DNA of 12,734 nucleotides from Thermoplasmata archaeon (lineage in GTDB: Archaea > Thermoplasmatota > Thermoplasmata > Lutacidiplasmatales > UBA184), in contig JAJZGO010000039.1 in assembly GCA_021798415.1 (NCBI GenBank), forward strand, positions 1-12,734. Reading direction: 5' to 3'. The translations under genes were made by a program, and so were the position numbers. Below, piece by piece: positions 1 to 5,884 of the stretch (positions are counted from its first letter, which is position 1; each line of letters opens with the position of its first letter). The notes under the pieces were generated by a model. The model was not told the DNA's origin. It was given only the letters and a program-made list of their open reading frames with translations, and made no database searches.

Positions 1-442
1 CGCGCCGACCGAGCACAGGTCGATTCGGGAGCATCCTCGGTCGGGCTCGTTGAGCCCCGATCCTCCGAGAACCTCCGGGCCAGCGCGGCCGGAGTGGCCG
101 ACGCGGGTCGGTCGACGATCCGATCGTGTCGTCCTCGGTCCCCGGCGTCTTCCTCCCGAAGCGCCCGTCCCCCGAACGGAGGCGGCCGCCCCGGCACGAC
201 CCACGTCGACCCGGGACAAGCGCGTCGACGCGGTCTCGAAGCCGCGCCGACCGAGACCACCCTCAGCCGACCCGAGGAAACCACAACGCGCGCCGCGCGT
301 CCCCGAATCGAGGGGGACGGTTTACCGCCGGGTTCCGGCTGCGAAACTCACGGAGATCTCCGTCCCCGCTCAACTCGAACTAAGGGGGCGCTTAACCCCC
401 CACTGGAGGTCTGAGTTCACAGAGGGTAAGGAAGTGACCAAC
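1..442. other. No convincing gene; leader region of the 86-residue ORF
   Basis: Two plus-strand frames are open across most of this stretch, but both translate to Arg/Pro/Ala-rich sequence with no recognisable motif, which is typical of random open frames in G+C-rich DNA. One of them runs in frame into the ORF that starts at 443, so an N-terminally longer product cannot be excluded. Near its right end lies a short inverted repeat: five G at 384-388 and a C run from 396, separated by CGCTTAA. No tRNA, repeat array or minus-strand gene was seen. Confidence 0.5.
389..398 (+). promoter_or_regulatory. Possible TATA-like element before the 86-residue gene
   Basis: CGCTTAAC is the most A/T-rich point upstream of the ORF at 443 and sits between a G run and a C run. 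A start site about 25 bases on (near 418) would leave a leader of about 25 bases containing GGTAAGGAAGTGA, which could act as a ribosome binding site. It resembles the TTTAAC and TTAAAT elements before the genes at 1046 and 9424. The call is weak because the match is short. Confidence 0.3.
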
Positions 443-703
443 ATGCAGAGCACAGCCGAAGAGCAACCGACAACCGTCCCCGAGAAGATCATCGAGACGC
501 CCACGAAGGTGGAGACCACGATCCCTCCAAGACTCGAGACCGTCGACCACGAGGTCGTCGCGCCCACGGAGACCGAAAGCAAGGACATCCCAAAGGTGGT
601 CGAGGGTCTCGGCCGCATCGTCCCGCAGGTCGTTTCAACGACGCCCGGGCTGTTGAAGACCGTCGCCGCGCCCGCACCAGAGGCGGCCGCGCCGACGGCC
701 TAG
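443..703 (+). CDS. Small Thr/Pro/Glu-rich protein of unknown function
   Basis: An 86-residue product from ATG at 443, preceded by a purine-rich GGAAGTGA; a GTG three codons earlier (434) is also possible. The protein is low-complexity and rich in Thr, Pro, Glu, Val and Ala. The N-terminal half is acidic with scattered Lys, a short hydrophobic stretch follows (around VVEGLGRIVPQVV), and the tail is Ala/Pro-rich (APAPEAAAPTA). No signal peptide, membrane helix or catalytic motif was seen. Composition shifts from Arg-rich upstream to Glu/Lys/Thr-rich from this start, which supports 443 over an earlier start. A 23-codon membrane ORF begins 9 bases after the stop and a terminator-like hairpin follows, so the two are probably one transcript. 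The family is not recognised. Confidence 0.55.
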   Translation: MQSTAEEQPTTVPEKIIETPTKVETTIPPRLETVDHEVVAPTETESKDIPKVVEGLGRIVPQVVSTTPGLLKTVAAPAPEAAAPTA

Positions 704-712
704 GACCCGACC

Positions 713-784
713 ATGTTCGGGTGGATTGTCCTCGCGGTCATCGTCGTGGTCGTTCTCGTCTTCCTCGGGTACATCCATATCTGA
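713..784 (+). CDS. 23-residue single-helix membrane micropeptide
   Basis: ATG at 713 opens a 23-codon frame ending at TGA 782-784. The product starts MFGW, then has an uninterrupted run of Ile, Val, Leu and Ala, and ends FLGYIHI: a single transmembrane helix with almost no soluble part. It lies 9 bases downstream of the preceding stop and 11 bases before a strong inverted repeat, so it fits between one gene and its terminator. A hydrophobic run this pure is less likely by chance than an ordinary ORF of the same length, but T-rich second positions can arise in noncoding DNA, so expression is unproven. It could be a small membrane modulator; no function is assigned. Confidence 0.45.
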   Translation: MFGWIVLAVIVVVVLVFLGYIHI

Positions 785-795
785 GCGATCGACCC

Positions 796-838
796 GGGCG
801 ACGGCCGGCCGAGCGCCGACCGTCGCCCCCAACCTTTT
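796..838 (+). terminator. Terminator-like hairpin with T-run
   Basis: GGGCGACGG (796-804) is the perfect complement of CCGTCGCCC (820-828), giving a 9-bp G+C stem with a 15-base loop. TTTT follows at 835-838. It sits 11 bases after the micropeptide stop, so it would end the 86-residue/23-residue transcript. Archaeal termination depends more on T-runs than on hairpins, and this T-run is short. Confidence 0.55.
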
Positions 839-1002
839 CCGAGCCCAGTGTCGACCGCGAGGTTCTTGAATCCGCTCGGTTCGCGGCTCGACCGGACATG
901 CGATTGTTCCGTCGGACGTGGTCGAAGGAAGGCTTTCGAAGCAGTCGGTGCCAGGACCCGGTTTCCGTCGAACCCGCGGGTTGGGTGCCGGGACCTTGAA
1001 TC
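839..1002. other. Intergenic stretch without a supported gene
   Basis: Together with the terminator before it and the promoter after it, this makes about 260 bases between the 23-codon ORF and the gene at 1046. The sequence CTTGAATCCG occurs twice here (centred near 871 and 1000), the second copy running directly into the TTTAAC element. No coding frame in it looks like a protein. Confidence 0.5.
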
Positions 1003-1012
1003 CGTTTAACGA
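1003..1012 (+). promoter_or_regulatory. TATA-like box upstream of the 54-residue membrane protein
   Basis: CGTTTAACGA lies about 40 bases before the ATG at 1046 in otherwise G+C-rich sequence. A start site 25-28 bases downstream would give a leader of roughly 12 bases. Position and sequence match the A/T cores seen before the tRNA, aldolase and CDF genes in this window. Confidence 0.5.
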
Positions 1013-1045
1013 CTCCCTTATCCCCCGGTCCCTGATGAAGCCCGC

Positions 1046-1210
1046 ATGGTGCATACGATATCCCTCGGCGGTGCGATTCTCTTGCTCATAGTGGCCGTTC
1101 TCCTGCTCTTCGTGATCGGGCCGTTCGCGCTTCTCGTGCTGATTCTCGTGGCCGTCCTACTGTGGTACGCGTTCTTCCGAGGCTCCCGACCGGCGATCCG
1201 GTTCAACTGA
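1046..1210 (+). CDS. 54-residue hydrophobic membrane protein
   Basis: ATG at 1046 opens a 54-codon frame ending TGA 1208-1210. Residues 6-25 (GGAILLLIVAVLLLFVIG) and about 27-43 (FALLVLILVAVLLWYAF) are two strongly hydrophobic runs separated by a single Gly-Pro, so it is either a tight helical hairpin or one long kinked helix. The C-terminus is basic (FFRGSRPAIRFN), predicting a cytoplasmic tail. Codon choice favours G or C in third position, as in neighbouring genes. A TATA-like box lies at 1003-1012. The gene for a six-helix membrane protein starts 118 bases downstream on the same strand, so co-transcription is possible. The family is not recognised. Confidence 0.6.
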   Translation: MVHTISLGGAILLLIVAVLLLFVIGPFALLVLILVAVLLWYAFFRGSRPAIRFN

Positions 1211-1327
1211 GCGCACGTCCGTGCCTCGGAGCCCCGTCGCCGCAGCATCACGGGCAGGGGAGCCACGGGGGGGTTGGCCGCGGTCGCGGGCCGATCGTCC
1301 TCGTCTCCTCTCGAGCGCGGAGTCCCG

Positions 1328-2155
1328 ATGAGGTTGGCCTCCGCGAACGTGGTCTGGGCCGGTCCCTTGGACCCGCGCGGGCTGCGCTGGATTATGACCG
1401 GGGCCGGACTCGGTCTGGCAGCGGCCGCTACGGGTCTCGTGGTGCCCGTCTCGCTCCTCTTCCTGGACGCGTACAGCCCCCCCGGCCTGTTGACTCTCGG
1501 ACCGACGCTGATCAAGGCCACCGGTCTCCTCGCCGTCGCGGGAACGCTCCTCTTCGCACTGTCGCTGATCGCGTTTCGGTACGGGTTCGCCGCCTTCCGC
1601 AAGTTCGAACGATGGTTCTGGATCGCGTCGGTCCTCTGTCTGGTCGGCACGATCGGATGGTTGCTACTGATCCTTCCGGTAGGCATCGCACTGACGTCGT
1701 CTACGTCACTGTTCGACTGCGTACGGGCGGCCCCGAGCCACGCTCTCGTCTGTCTCCAAGCGGTGGCGCCCCTCGCGAGCTACGTGGGCATCCTCGCCTT
1801 CTGGCTGGTCTGGTTGGGCCAACTGGGGATCGTCGTCGGCCTCGCGTTCACGGGTCGCCGCTTCCGGGAGCCGTCGCTCCACGTCGGCACGGCGCTCTAC
1901 GCTCTCTTGCTCCTGATCTTCATTGCTCCGTTTATCGGACTCATGTTCGCGAGCAGCGTCCTGGCCTACGCGGCCCTGGCTGCGATCGTCCTGGGACTCC
2001 TGGCCCCGGCCTTCGTTGCGCTGGGCAGCGGCCGTGCCCACGCCGGCTCCGATCGAGGGGTCGGCCGAACGACGGACCGGGTCGCCACGGGGCCCTCGGG
2101 CGGAAGCGGCTCCACAGCGCGCGTGAGCCCGAGCCCCGACGGCGCCACGCCGTAG
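1328..2155 (+). CDS. Six-helix integral membrane protein, unknown function
   Basis: A 275-residue product from ATG 1328, chosen because GGAG lies 7 bases upstream; a TTG at 1274 would add 18 residues without hydrophobic character. Hydrophobic segments lie at about 22-46, 60-84, 97-121, 148-175, 186-206 and 209-233, giving six predicted helices. The 3-4 loop holds Cys131 and Cys142, which could form a disulfide if the loop faces outside. Arg/Lys-rich short loops (RKFERW, GRRFRE) suggest the cytoplasmic side. The last 40 residues are Gly/Ser/Arg-rich and probably disordered. No transporter, enzyme or receptor signature is visible. It converges with the glycosyltransferase gene, whose stop lies 88 bases away. 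Confidence 0.7.
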   Translation: MRLASANVVWAGPLDPRGLRWIMTGAGLGLAAAATGLVVPVSLLFLDAYSPPGLLTLGPTLIKATGLLAVAGTLLFALSLIAFRYGFAAFRKFERWFWIASVLCLVGTIGWLLLILPVGIALTSSTSLFDCVRAAPSHALVCLQAVAPLASYVGILAFWLVWLGQLGIVVGLAFTGRRFREPSLHVGTALYALLLLIFIAPFIGLMFASSVLAYAALAAIVLGLLAPAFVALGSGRAHAGSDRGVGRTTDRVATGPSGGSGSTARVSPSPDGATP

Positions 2156-2243
2156 ACGCTCGCGAGGACGCATCGGCCCCGAGCGGGCGTCCCCGGGCTC
2201 GCGTTCCGCCGCGTGGAAGAGGCGAACGCCCAAGACCCGACGA

Positions 2244-3644
2244 CTAGCCTCCGTCGACGAGCGACCGGGGCGGCTCCAGGACCATCATGAGCCCGTTCGC
2301 GGCCAACAGTGTCTGTAACTGGCGTTCCGGCCCGACGTTTAGCCGAGAGGTGAGTACGAGGAGGGAGGGGAATCGTGCACGGTCCGCTATCGGCGACGGC
2401 ATCCTGCCTCCCGAACGGGACCAGTCCGAGGCGGAGAGAGCGTACCGGTCGTCCACCGGACCCATCGCCGCCCGGTAATCGATCGGGGGCGGCGGAGGCA
2501 GGGGAGTACGGCCCGCACCGAACGGTGGAATCCCGTAGTCGGCGTTCCCGACGAGCGGTCCGATCGGAACGGACGCCTCGACGGACCGGAGGGTCCGCCA
2601 CAGGTACGGAACGATCCGGTCGGCGTTCACGCCACCCGGCGGAACCGAGTCGAAAGTCCCGTCGTGGCTTCCGAGCGGCCGGACGAATGTCGGCACGGCG
2701 CTTCCCTGGGGCGCGGGGGCTGGGTGCTCCTTCCCCGTCGGACCGCGGTCCGTCGTCCGGGCGTGCCGGAGGATCGTCCGGAGGATACGGCTGCCGTCCC
2801 GAAGCGTGCGCAGCTTCGCCGTGCCGACCCGCTCACGATAGTTGACGGGAATCTGGTGCACTCGGTGTCCCCGGCGAATCGATTTGAGGACGAGTTCCGC
2901 CTCGATGGCGAAGCTCGAGTCGCTGAGGCCCAACTGCGCGAAACGCTCGGTCGACACGCCCCAGAATCCGCTGCAAAGGTCCAGTATCGATCGTCGGGTC
3001 AGGAAACTCGCGGTGAAGCTCAGTCCAACGTTTCCCACCCGATGGATGAGGTCCTTGAGATCGTGAGGCGCTCCCCAAACCGGGTGGCGCACCCCGATGA
3101 CGAGGTCGGCTCCTCCTTGGAGCAGGTCGAGTGCCGGGAGGATCCGGTCCGGTGGGTAAGTGGCATCCGCGTCGAGCGCGACGACGTACGGGACCCCGAG
3201 ACGGCGGACCTGGGTGACGGCTTCGAGCATCGCCCCTCCCTTCCCGCGGCTTACTTGCGTCAGCACCGGGACGCCCGCCTGGCGGGCGACATCGAGGGTG
3301 CCGTCGGTCGAGCCCCCGTCGACGATGAGTATGCGAATCTGATGGCCGGGTTCATCGAACCGATACATCGCAAGGTCGCTCAGGGTCCGAGCGAGTCCTT
3401 CTACTTCGTTCAAGGTGGGGAGTATGACGACGGCGAACGCTTCTCGCAGTCCCGCGACGTCGGCCGGCACCGGACCACTCCATGGGGTCTCCGAGAACGA
3501 CGTTATCGGCTCCCCGCTAGGGGCGGAAGTTGGTGGGATTCCCCGCGCGGGTCCGGGCGGTATGCCCGAGATGGGGGCTCCGGGACGTCTACGGTACGGA
3601 ACGGTAATCCACGTCGAATCCGCCGCGCCCCCATCTTGCCGCAT
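2244..3644 (-). CDS. Family 2 glycosyltransferase (dolichyl-phosphate sugar synthase-like) with long extensions
   Basis: A 466-residue product from ATG 3644. The GT2 domain spans about residues 70-300: LPTLNE near 75-80, VDGGSTDGT near 108-116 for nucleotide-sugar binding, ALDAD (Asp158 and Asp160, the DxD-type metal motif) and YRERVGTAKL-RDG near 269-284, a stretch typical of DPM1/DPG-type enzymes. Such enzymes move a sugar from GDP- or UDP-sugar to a lipid phosphate at the membrane for glycan assembly. The unusual parts are a 65-70 residue Pro/Gly/Ser-rich N-terminus and about 160 C-terminal residues with a PPPPPP run and no recognised domain or membrane helix. A GTG at 3662 would add six residues, but the TATA-like element at 3675-3684 lies only 18 bases from it and 35 from the ATG. 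An IS remnant ends 60 bases upstream. Confidence 0.85.
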   Translation of the reverse strand: MRQDGGAADSTWITVPYRRRPGAPISGIPPGPARGIPPTSAPSGEPITSFSETPWSGPVPADVAGLREAFAVVILPTLNEVEGLARTLSDLAMYRFDEPGHQIRILIVDGGSTDGTLDVARQAGVPVLTQVSRGKGGAMLEAVTQVRRLGVPYVVALDADATYPPDRILPALDLLQGGADLVIGVRHPVWGAPHDLKDLIHRVGNVGLSFTASFLTRRSILDLCSGFWGVSTERFAQLGLSDSSFAIEAELVLKSIRRGHRVHQIPVNYRERVGTAKLRTLRDGSRILRTILRHARTTDRGPTGKEHPAPAPQGSAVPTFVRPLGSHDGTFDSVPPGGVNADRIVPYLWRTLRSVEASVPIGPLVGNADYGIPPFGAGRTPLPPPPPIDYRAAMGPVDDRYALSASDWSRSGGRMPSPIADRARFPSLLVLTSRLNVGPERQLQTLLAANGLMMVLEPPRSLVDGG

Positions 3645-3674
3645 AGGTGACCAGCCGGTCACCGGGGAGAGTCA

Positions 3675-3684
3675 GGGTATAGGG
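3675..3684 (-). promoter_or_regulatory. TATA-like box for the glycosyltransferase gene
   Basis: On the minus strand this reads CCCTATACCC, centred about 35 bases before the ATG at 3644, implying a leader of about 10 bases. It lies 20 bases inside the left end of the inverted-repeat element (3704), so sequence upstream of the box, where transcription factors would act, was replaced by the insertion. Confidence 0.45.
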
Positions 3685-3703
3685 CTTTCCTCAATTCGGG
3701 CTA

Positions 3704-3724
3704 AGAACCTATCCGGAAACCTCC
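3704..3724 (+). repeat. Left terminal inverted repeat
   Basis: 21 bp identical to the reverse complement of 4407-4427. It is followed at once by transposase mid-domain codons, marking the internal deletion point. Bases outside the 21 bp do not match between the two ends. Confidence 0.9.
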
Positions 3725-4101
3725 CCGCCAATCACCACGACTCCAAGCTACTCGAACTCACGCTCGACGCCCGGGTGCTCTTGCCCCCGGTCACCTCCCA
3801 GCACCTGTGCCTCGACAACGGGTACGACTTCCCCTTCTGTCGAGAGATCGTCATGGCCTACCAGTTCACACCGCACACCCGCCCGGTCGGTGAGGAGCCC
3901 CGGCGCATGAATCGGAATCGCAAACGGCGAGCCCGACGATGGGTCGTGGAACGAACGTTGGGATGGTTCAACCGGTGTCGGCGGCTGCTGATTCGATGGG
4001 AGAAGAAGGTGGAGAACCATCTGGCCTTCCTCTCGCTGGCCTGCGTCTGGATCATCCATCGAGCCATCGCACGGAGTTTCGGCTCAGCGGGCGCTCTATA
4101 A
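3725..4101 (+). pseudogene. IS5-family-like transposase, C-terminal fragment
   Basis: The frame encodes about 125 residues matching the second half of an IS5-type DDE transposase. ANHHDSKLLE is followed by LCLDNGYD, which carries the second catalytic Asp, then a basic linker (RNRKRRARRWVVERT) with the catalytic Glu in VVERT, then the characteristic WFNRCRRLLIRWEKK and LAFLSLACVWIIHRAI tail. The N-terminal DNA-binding part and the first catalytic Asp are absent, and no start codon precedes the conserved region inside the element. The frame stays open to the left only because it runs through the repeat into host sequence antisense to the glycosyltransferase. The reading frame is otherwise undamaged, so the deletion may be fairly recent. 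Confidence 0.8.
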
Positions 4102-4194
4102 GCGGCCGGGAACTCCCGGACTCGGCGAGGGTCCGGTGTCGAAGCGCTGGGGCAAGGTCCGATCGGAGGAGGCGGAATCGGCCGACCATCCCCG

Positions 4195-4422
4195 ATGGAC
4201 ATTCCAGCGGTGGTCCTACCCGTCGCATGCGGAGGGGAGAACTGCCGATCTCGAACCTGCTACATCTTCCCGGGAGAGGGACCCTACCCGGTCGGGATGT
4301 TCGAGGACCCGGAATGGGTGGCGCTGGCGGGACCGGAACTCGCCGGTACGCTCTTCGTCTGCCCGGACTGCATCGACCAGTTCCTGAAGGAGGATGAGCG
4401 AGAGCCGGAGGTTTCCGGATAG
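4195..4422 (+). CDS. Small Cys-rich (possible zinc-binding) protein inside the IS remnant
   Basis: A 75-residue product from ATG 4195. Five Cys are arranged as ACGGENC near residues 11-17, TC at 21-22 and CPDC at 56-59. The spacing suggests a zinc-ribbon-like site formed by an N-terminal cluster and the C-terminal CPDC. The middle (FPGEGPYPVGMFEDPEW) is Gly/Pro/aromatic and the end is acidic (KEDEREPE). The last five codons and the stop lie within the right terminal repeat (4407-4427). The gene therefore either belongs to the element as a passenger or had its original 3' end replaced by the IS end. No clear ribosome binding site is visible; GGAGGAGG at about 4165-4172 is too far away. Codon use looks coding. 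The family is not recognised. Confidence 0.55.
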   Translation: MDIPAVVLPVACGGENCRSRTCYIFPGEGPYPVGMFEDPEWVALAGPELAGTLFVCPDCIDQFLKEDEREPEVSG

Positions 4423-4427
4423 GTTCT
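4407..4427 (-). repeat. Right terminal inverted repeat
   Basis: Exact 21-bp inverted copy of 3704-3724. It overlaps the final codons and TAG stop (4420-4422) of the small Cys-rich ORF. It lies 305 bases past the transposase stop, much farther than the short spacing usual in simple IS5-type elements. Confidence 0.9.
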
Positions 4428-4825
4428 GAGCGCATGGAATCCGTTTGAGCGGGTCGACCCGAGCGTCCCAAGTCCGACGCTCGCGGGAGAAGTTCACGAC
4501 CGATCACTCTCGTCGTTAGCCGCCTCCGTTGCGCATCGCTCGGAGCGGGGTCCTTCGGGCGGGCGCCGGGTCTCCCGGAGACGGATAGGCCGGTATCGGG
4601 ACTCCCTCGGAAGCGACCGGTTGCGCCGGTGAGGAAAAAGGCGCAATGGGCCCCGGTCCACGGAGCCGGGGTCGTCCTCTCCGAATCCCCCGCCCACCGA
4701 ATCGCGTCCCACCGCCCGGCTTCGAGGGAGCCCGGAAGTACGCCAAAGTGTTCGGCTCGGGGAGGGAGGCCGGTCCCCCCCCTGCCCGGTTCGATGAGCG
4801 CCGTACCGGCTTCCGAGGCCCGGGA
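4428..4825. other. Gene-free stretch between the IS remnant and the response regulator
   Basis: About 400 bases in which the only open frames are Arg/Pro/Ser-rich and lack motifs. It holds homopolymeric G/C runs near 4765-4790 and the hairpin at 4651-4671, which could serve the regulator transcript coming from the right. It may be remains of a larger region disturbed by the insertion; no direct evidence was found. Confidence 0.5.
4635..4671 (-). terminator. Weak terminator-like hairpin downstream of the response regulator
   Basis: CCCCGG at 4651-4656 pairs with CCGGGG at 4666-4671 around a 9-base loop. Read on the minus strand the hairpin is followed 11 bases later by TTTTT (A run at 4635-4639 on the plus strand), the longest T-run downstream of the regulator gene. 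It lies about 155 bases past the stop and the gap between stem and T-run is long, so this is tentative. Confidence 0.3.
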
Positions 4826-5884
4826 TCACGTCCGATCGTTCCGTCTCGACTTTGAGGGAAACACTCGGTTCCCGCTCCCCCTCGCCGAATCGAGGTCGTT
4901 GATCGAGCTCAGGATCGCGATGGCGCCCTTCCCCCGCGGGGTGAGACGATAGCGCTGCCTCGCGAGGTGGTCGACGAGTCCGCTCTCGGTGAGCTTGCGG
5001 AGGTGGTACGCGATCTTCGACGTGTCATCGATGTGAGCCGCCGCCAGCGCCTGCGTAAAGTCGCACGGGCCTTCCGCTAAGCGGCGAAGGACGAGGCGTC
5101 GGATCGGGCTCGCCAACGACTCGAGCGTGGCGTGCGCATCGGCCGAGACGACCGACGCACGGATCGTGAGGGCTCCGGTGGCGGTGATCTTGTTCGGGTC
5201 GTAGGCCACGGCGAGCGGCCCCTTTCCTTCCAGGATCGCCCGGATCCCCTCGAGGAGCCTCGCGATCTCCTCCTCCCGGTGACGAGCGAGGAGTTCCTCG
5301 ACCGCCGCGAGGACGACCGCGGCCCGGTCCTTGGGTTCGACGAATCCTTCGACCGCGTCGCGAATACGGAACGGGTTCTCCGGGTCCAGCGGGAAAAGGC
5401 TGACCCTCGGGGCCGTGTCGTCGACCGGAGCCGGAGCGATGAGGAGAACCTCGTACCCGCCCTCCGCGGCGAGGCGATTGGCATACTTCACGGGGTCGAG
5501 CGGGTTCACTCCCGTCCGCGTCAGCTCGAGCTGCTGGCCGACCAGCTCGAGGACGCGCTGGACCTGATCGGGCCGGACCGGTTTGCGGAGGTAGTCGAAC
5601 GCGCCGAGCTGCATGGACCGGACCGCCGTCTCCACGGTCGCTCTCGTGGTCAGCATGACCACCACGAGCCGGGGCCATCGAGCCCGGACGCTCGTCAGGA
5701 GTTGGATGCCGCTCATCCGGCCCATCCCGAGGTCAGTGAACATGACATCGAACTCCGCTCGCTCCAGAGCCCGAAGGGCCTGGACCCCGGACGCGACGTT
5801 GTGGACCAGGTGGCCCTTGTCTCCGAGAAGCGTTGCGAGTTCCGACCGGAAGTCCTTGTCGTCGTCCACGACGAGCACCCTCAT
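4826..5884 (-). CDS. Response regulator: receiver domain, middle domain, winged-helix output
   Basis: A 352-residue product from ATG 5884, chosen because the receiver fold begins at residue 2 and GGGGAGGA lies about 10 bases upstream. Residues 1-115 are a REC domain with acidic triad Asp7-9, phospho-acceptor Asp51 (FTDLGM), Thr79/80 and Lys101 in RKP. Residues about 135-245 form an alpha/beta middle domain (YEVLLIAP, FPLDPENPFRI, an amphipathic helix at 188-220, GPLAVAYDP) that loosely resembles the DUF835 type found in euryarchaea; this is a tentative match. Residues 255-327 are an ArsR/MarR-like winged helix with SKIAYHLRKLTESGLV as the recognition helix and RYRLTPRGK as the wing. It should be a phosphorylation-controlled DNA-binding regulator. 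No histidine kinase lies next to it, so the partner is elsewhere. The tail of about 20 residues is basic. Confidence 0.88.
   Translation of the reverse strand: MRVLVVDDDKDFRSELATLLGDKGHLVHNVASGVQALRALERAEFDVMFTDLGMGRMSGIQLLTSVRARWPRLVVVMLTTRATVETAVRSMQLGAFDYLRKPVRPDQVQRVLELVGQQLELTRTGVNPLDPVKYANRLAAEGGYEVLLIAPAPVDDTAPRVSLFPLDPENPFRIRDAVEGFVEPKDRAAVVLAAVEELLARHREEEIARLLEGIRAILEGKGPLAVAYDPNKITATGALTIRASVVSADAHATLESLASPIRRLVLRRLAEGPCDFTQALAAAHIDDTSKIAYHLRKLTESGLVDHLARQRYRLTPRGKGAIAILSSINDLDSARGSGNRVFPSKSRRNDRT

Larger units (their letters stand above)
3704..4427 (+). mobile_element. IS5-like element remnant with perfect 21-bp terminal inverted repeats
   Basis: Bases 3704-3724 and 4407-4427 are exact inverted copies of each other over 21 bp; the shared core is CCTATCCGGAAACC. 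The 724-bp interval contains the C-terminal half of an IS5-family-like transposase and a small Cys-rich ORF. The left repeat abuts the middle of the transposase, so the segment coding for the N-terminal half and the first catalytic Asp has been deleted. No matching target duplication is visible (CTA on the left, GAG on the right). The element cannot encode its own functional transposase, but intact ends could be moved by a related IS elsewhere in the genome. Confidence 0.8.

Noticed and set aside
2..442. Open frame upstream of and in frame with the 86-residue gene, which could make a protein over 200 residues long
   Set aside because: The translation is Arg/Pro-rich without motifs, composition changes sharply at the 443 start, and a ribosome-binding-like sequence and possible promoter precede 443.
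1034..1040. CTGATGA resembling a box C of a C/D guide RNA
   Set aside because: No matching D box (CTGA) or internal C'/D' pair at suitable distance; the site lies in the leader of the 54-residue gene.
2664..3650. Long plus-strand open frame opposite the glycosyltransferase
   Set aside because: Antisense shadow of a gene with clear GT2 motifs; its own translation has none.
3700..4431. Target site duplication flanking the IS remnant
   Set aside because: Bases outside the 21-bp repeats (CTA on the left, GAG on the right) do not match, and shifting the end by one or two bases does not produce a duplication.
4629..4952. Plus-strand frame following GTGAGGAAAAAGGCGC
   Set aside because: It overlaps the 3' end of the response regulator in antisense, and the translation shows no motif; the A run fits better as a minus-strand T-run.
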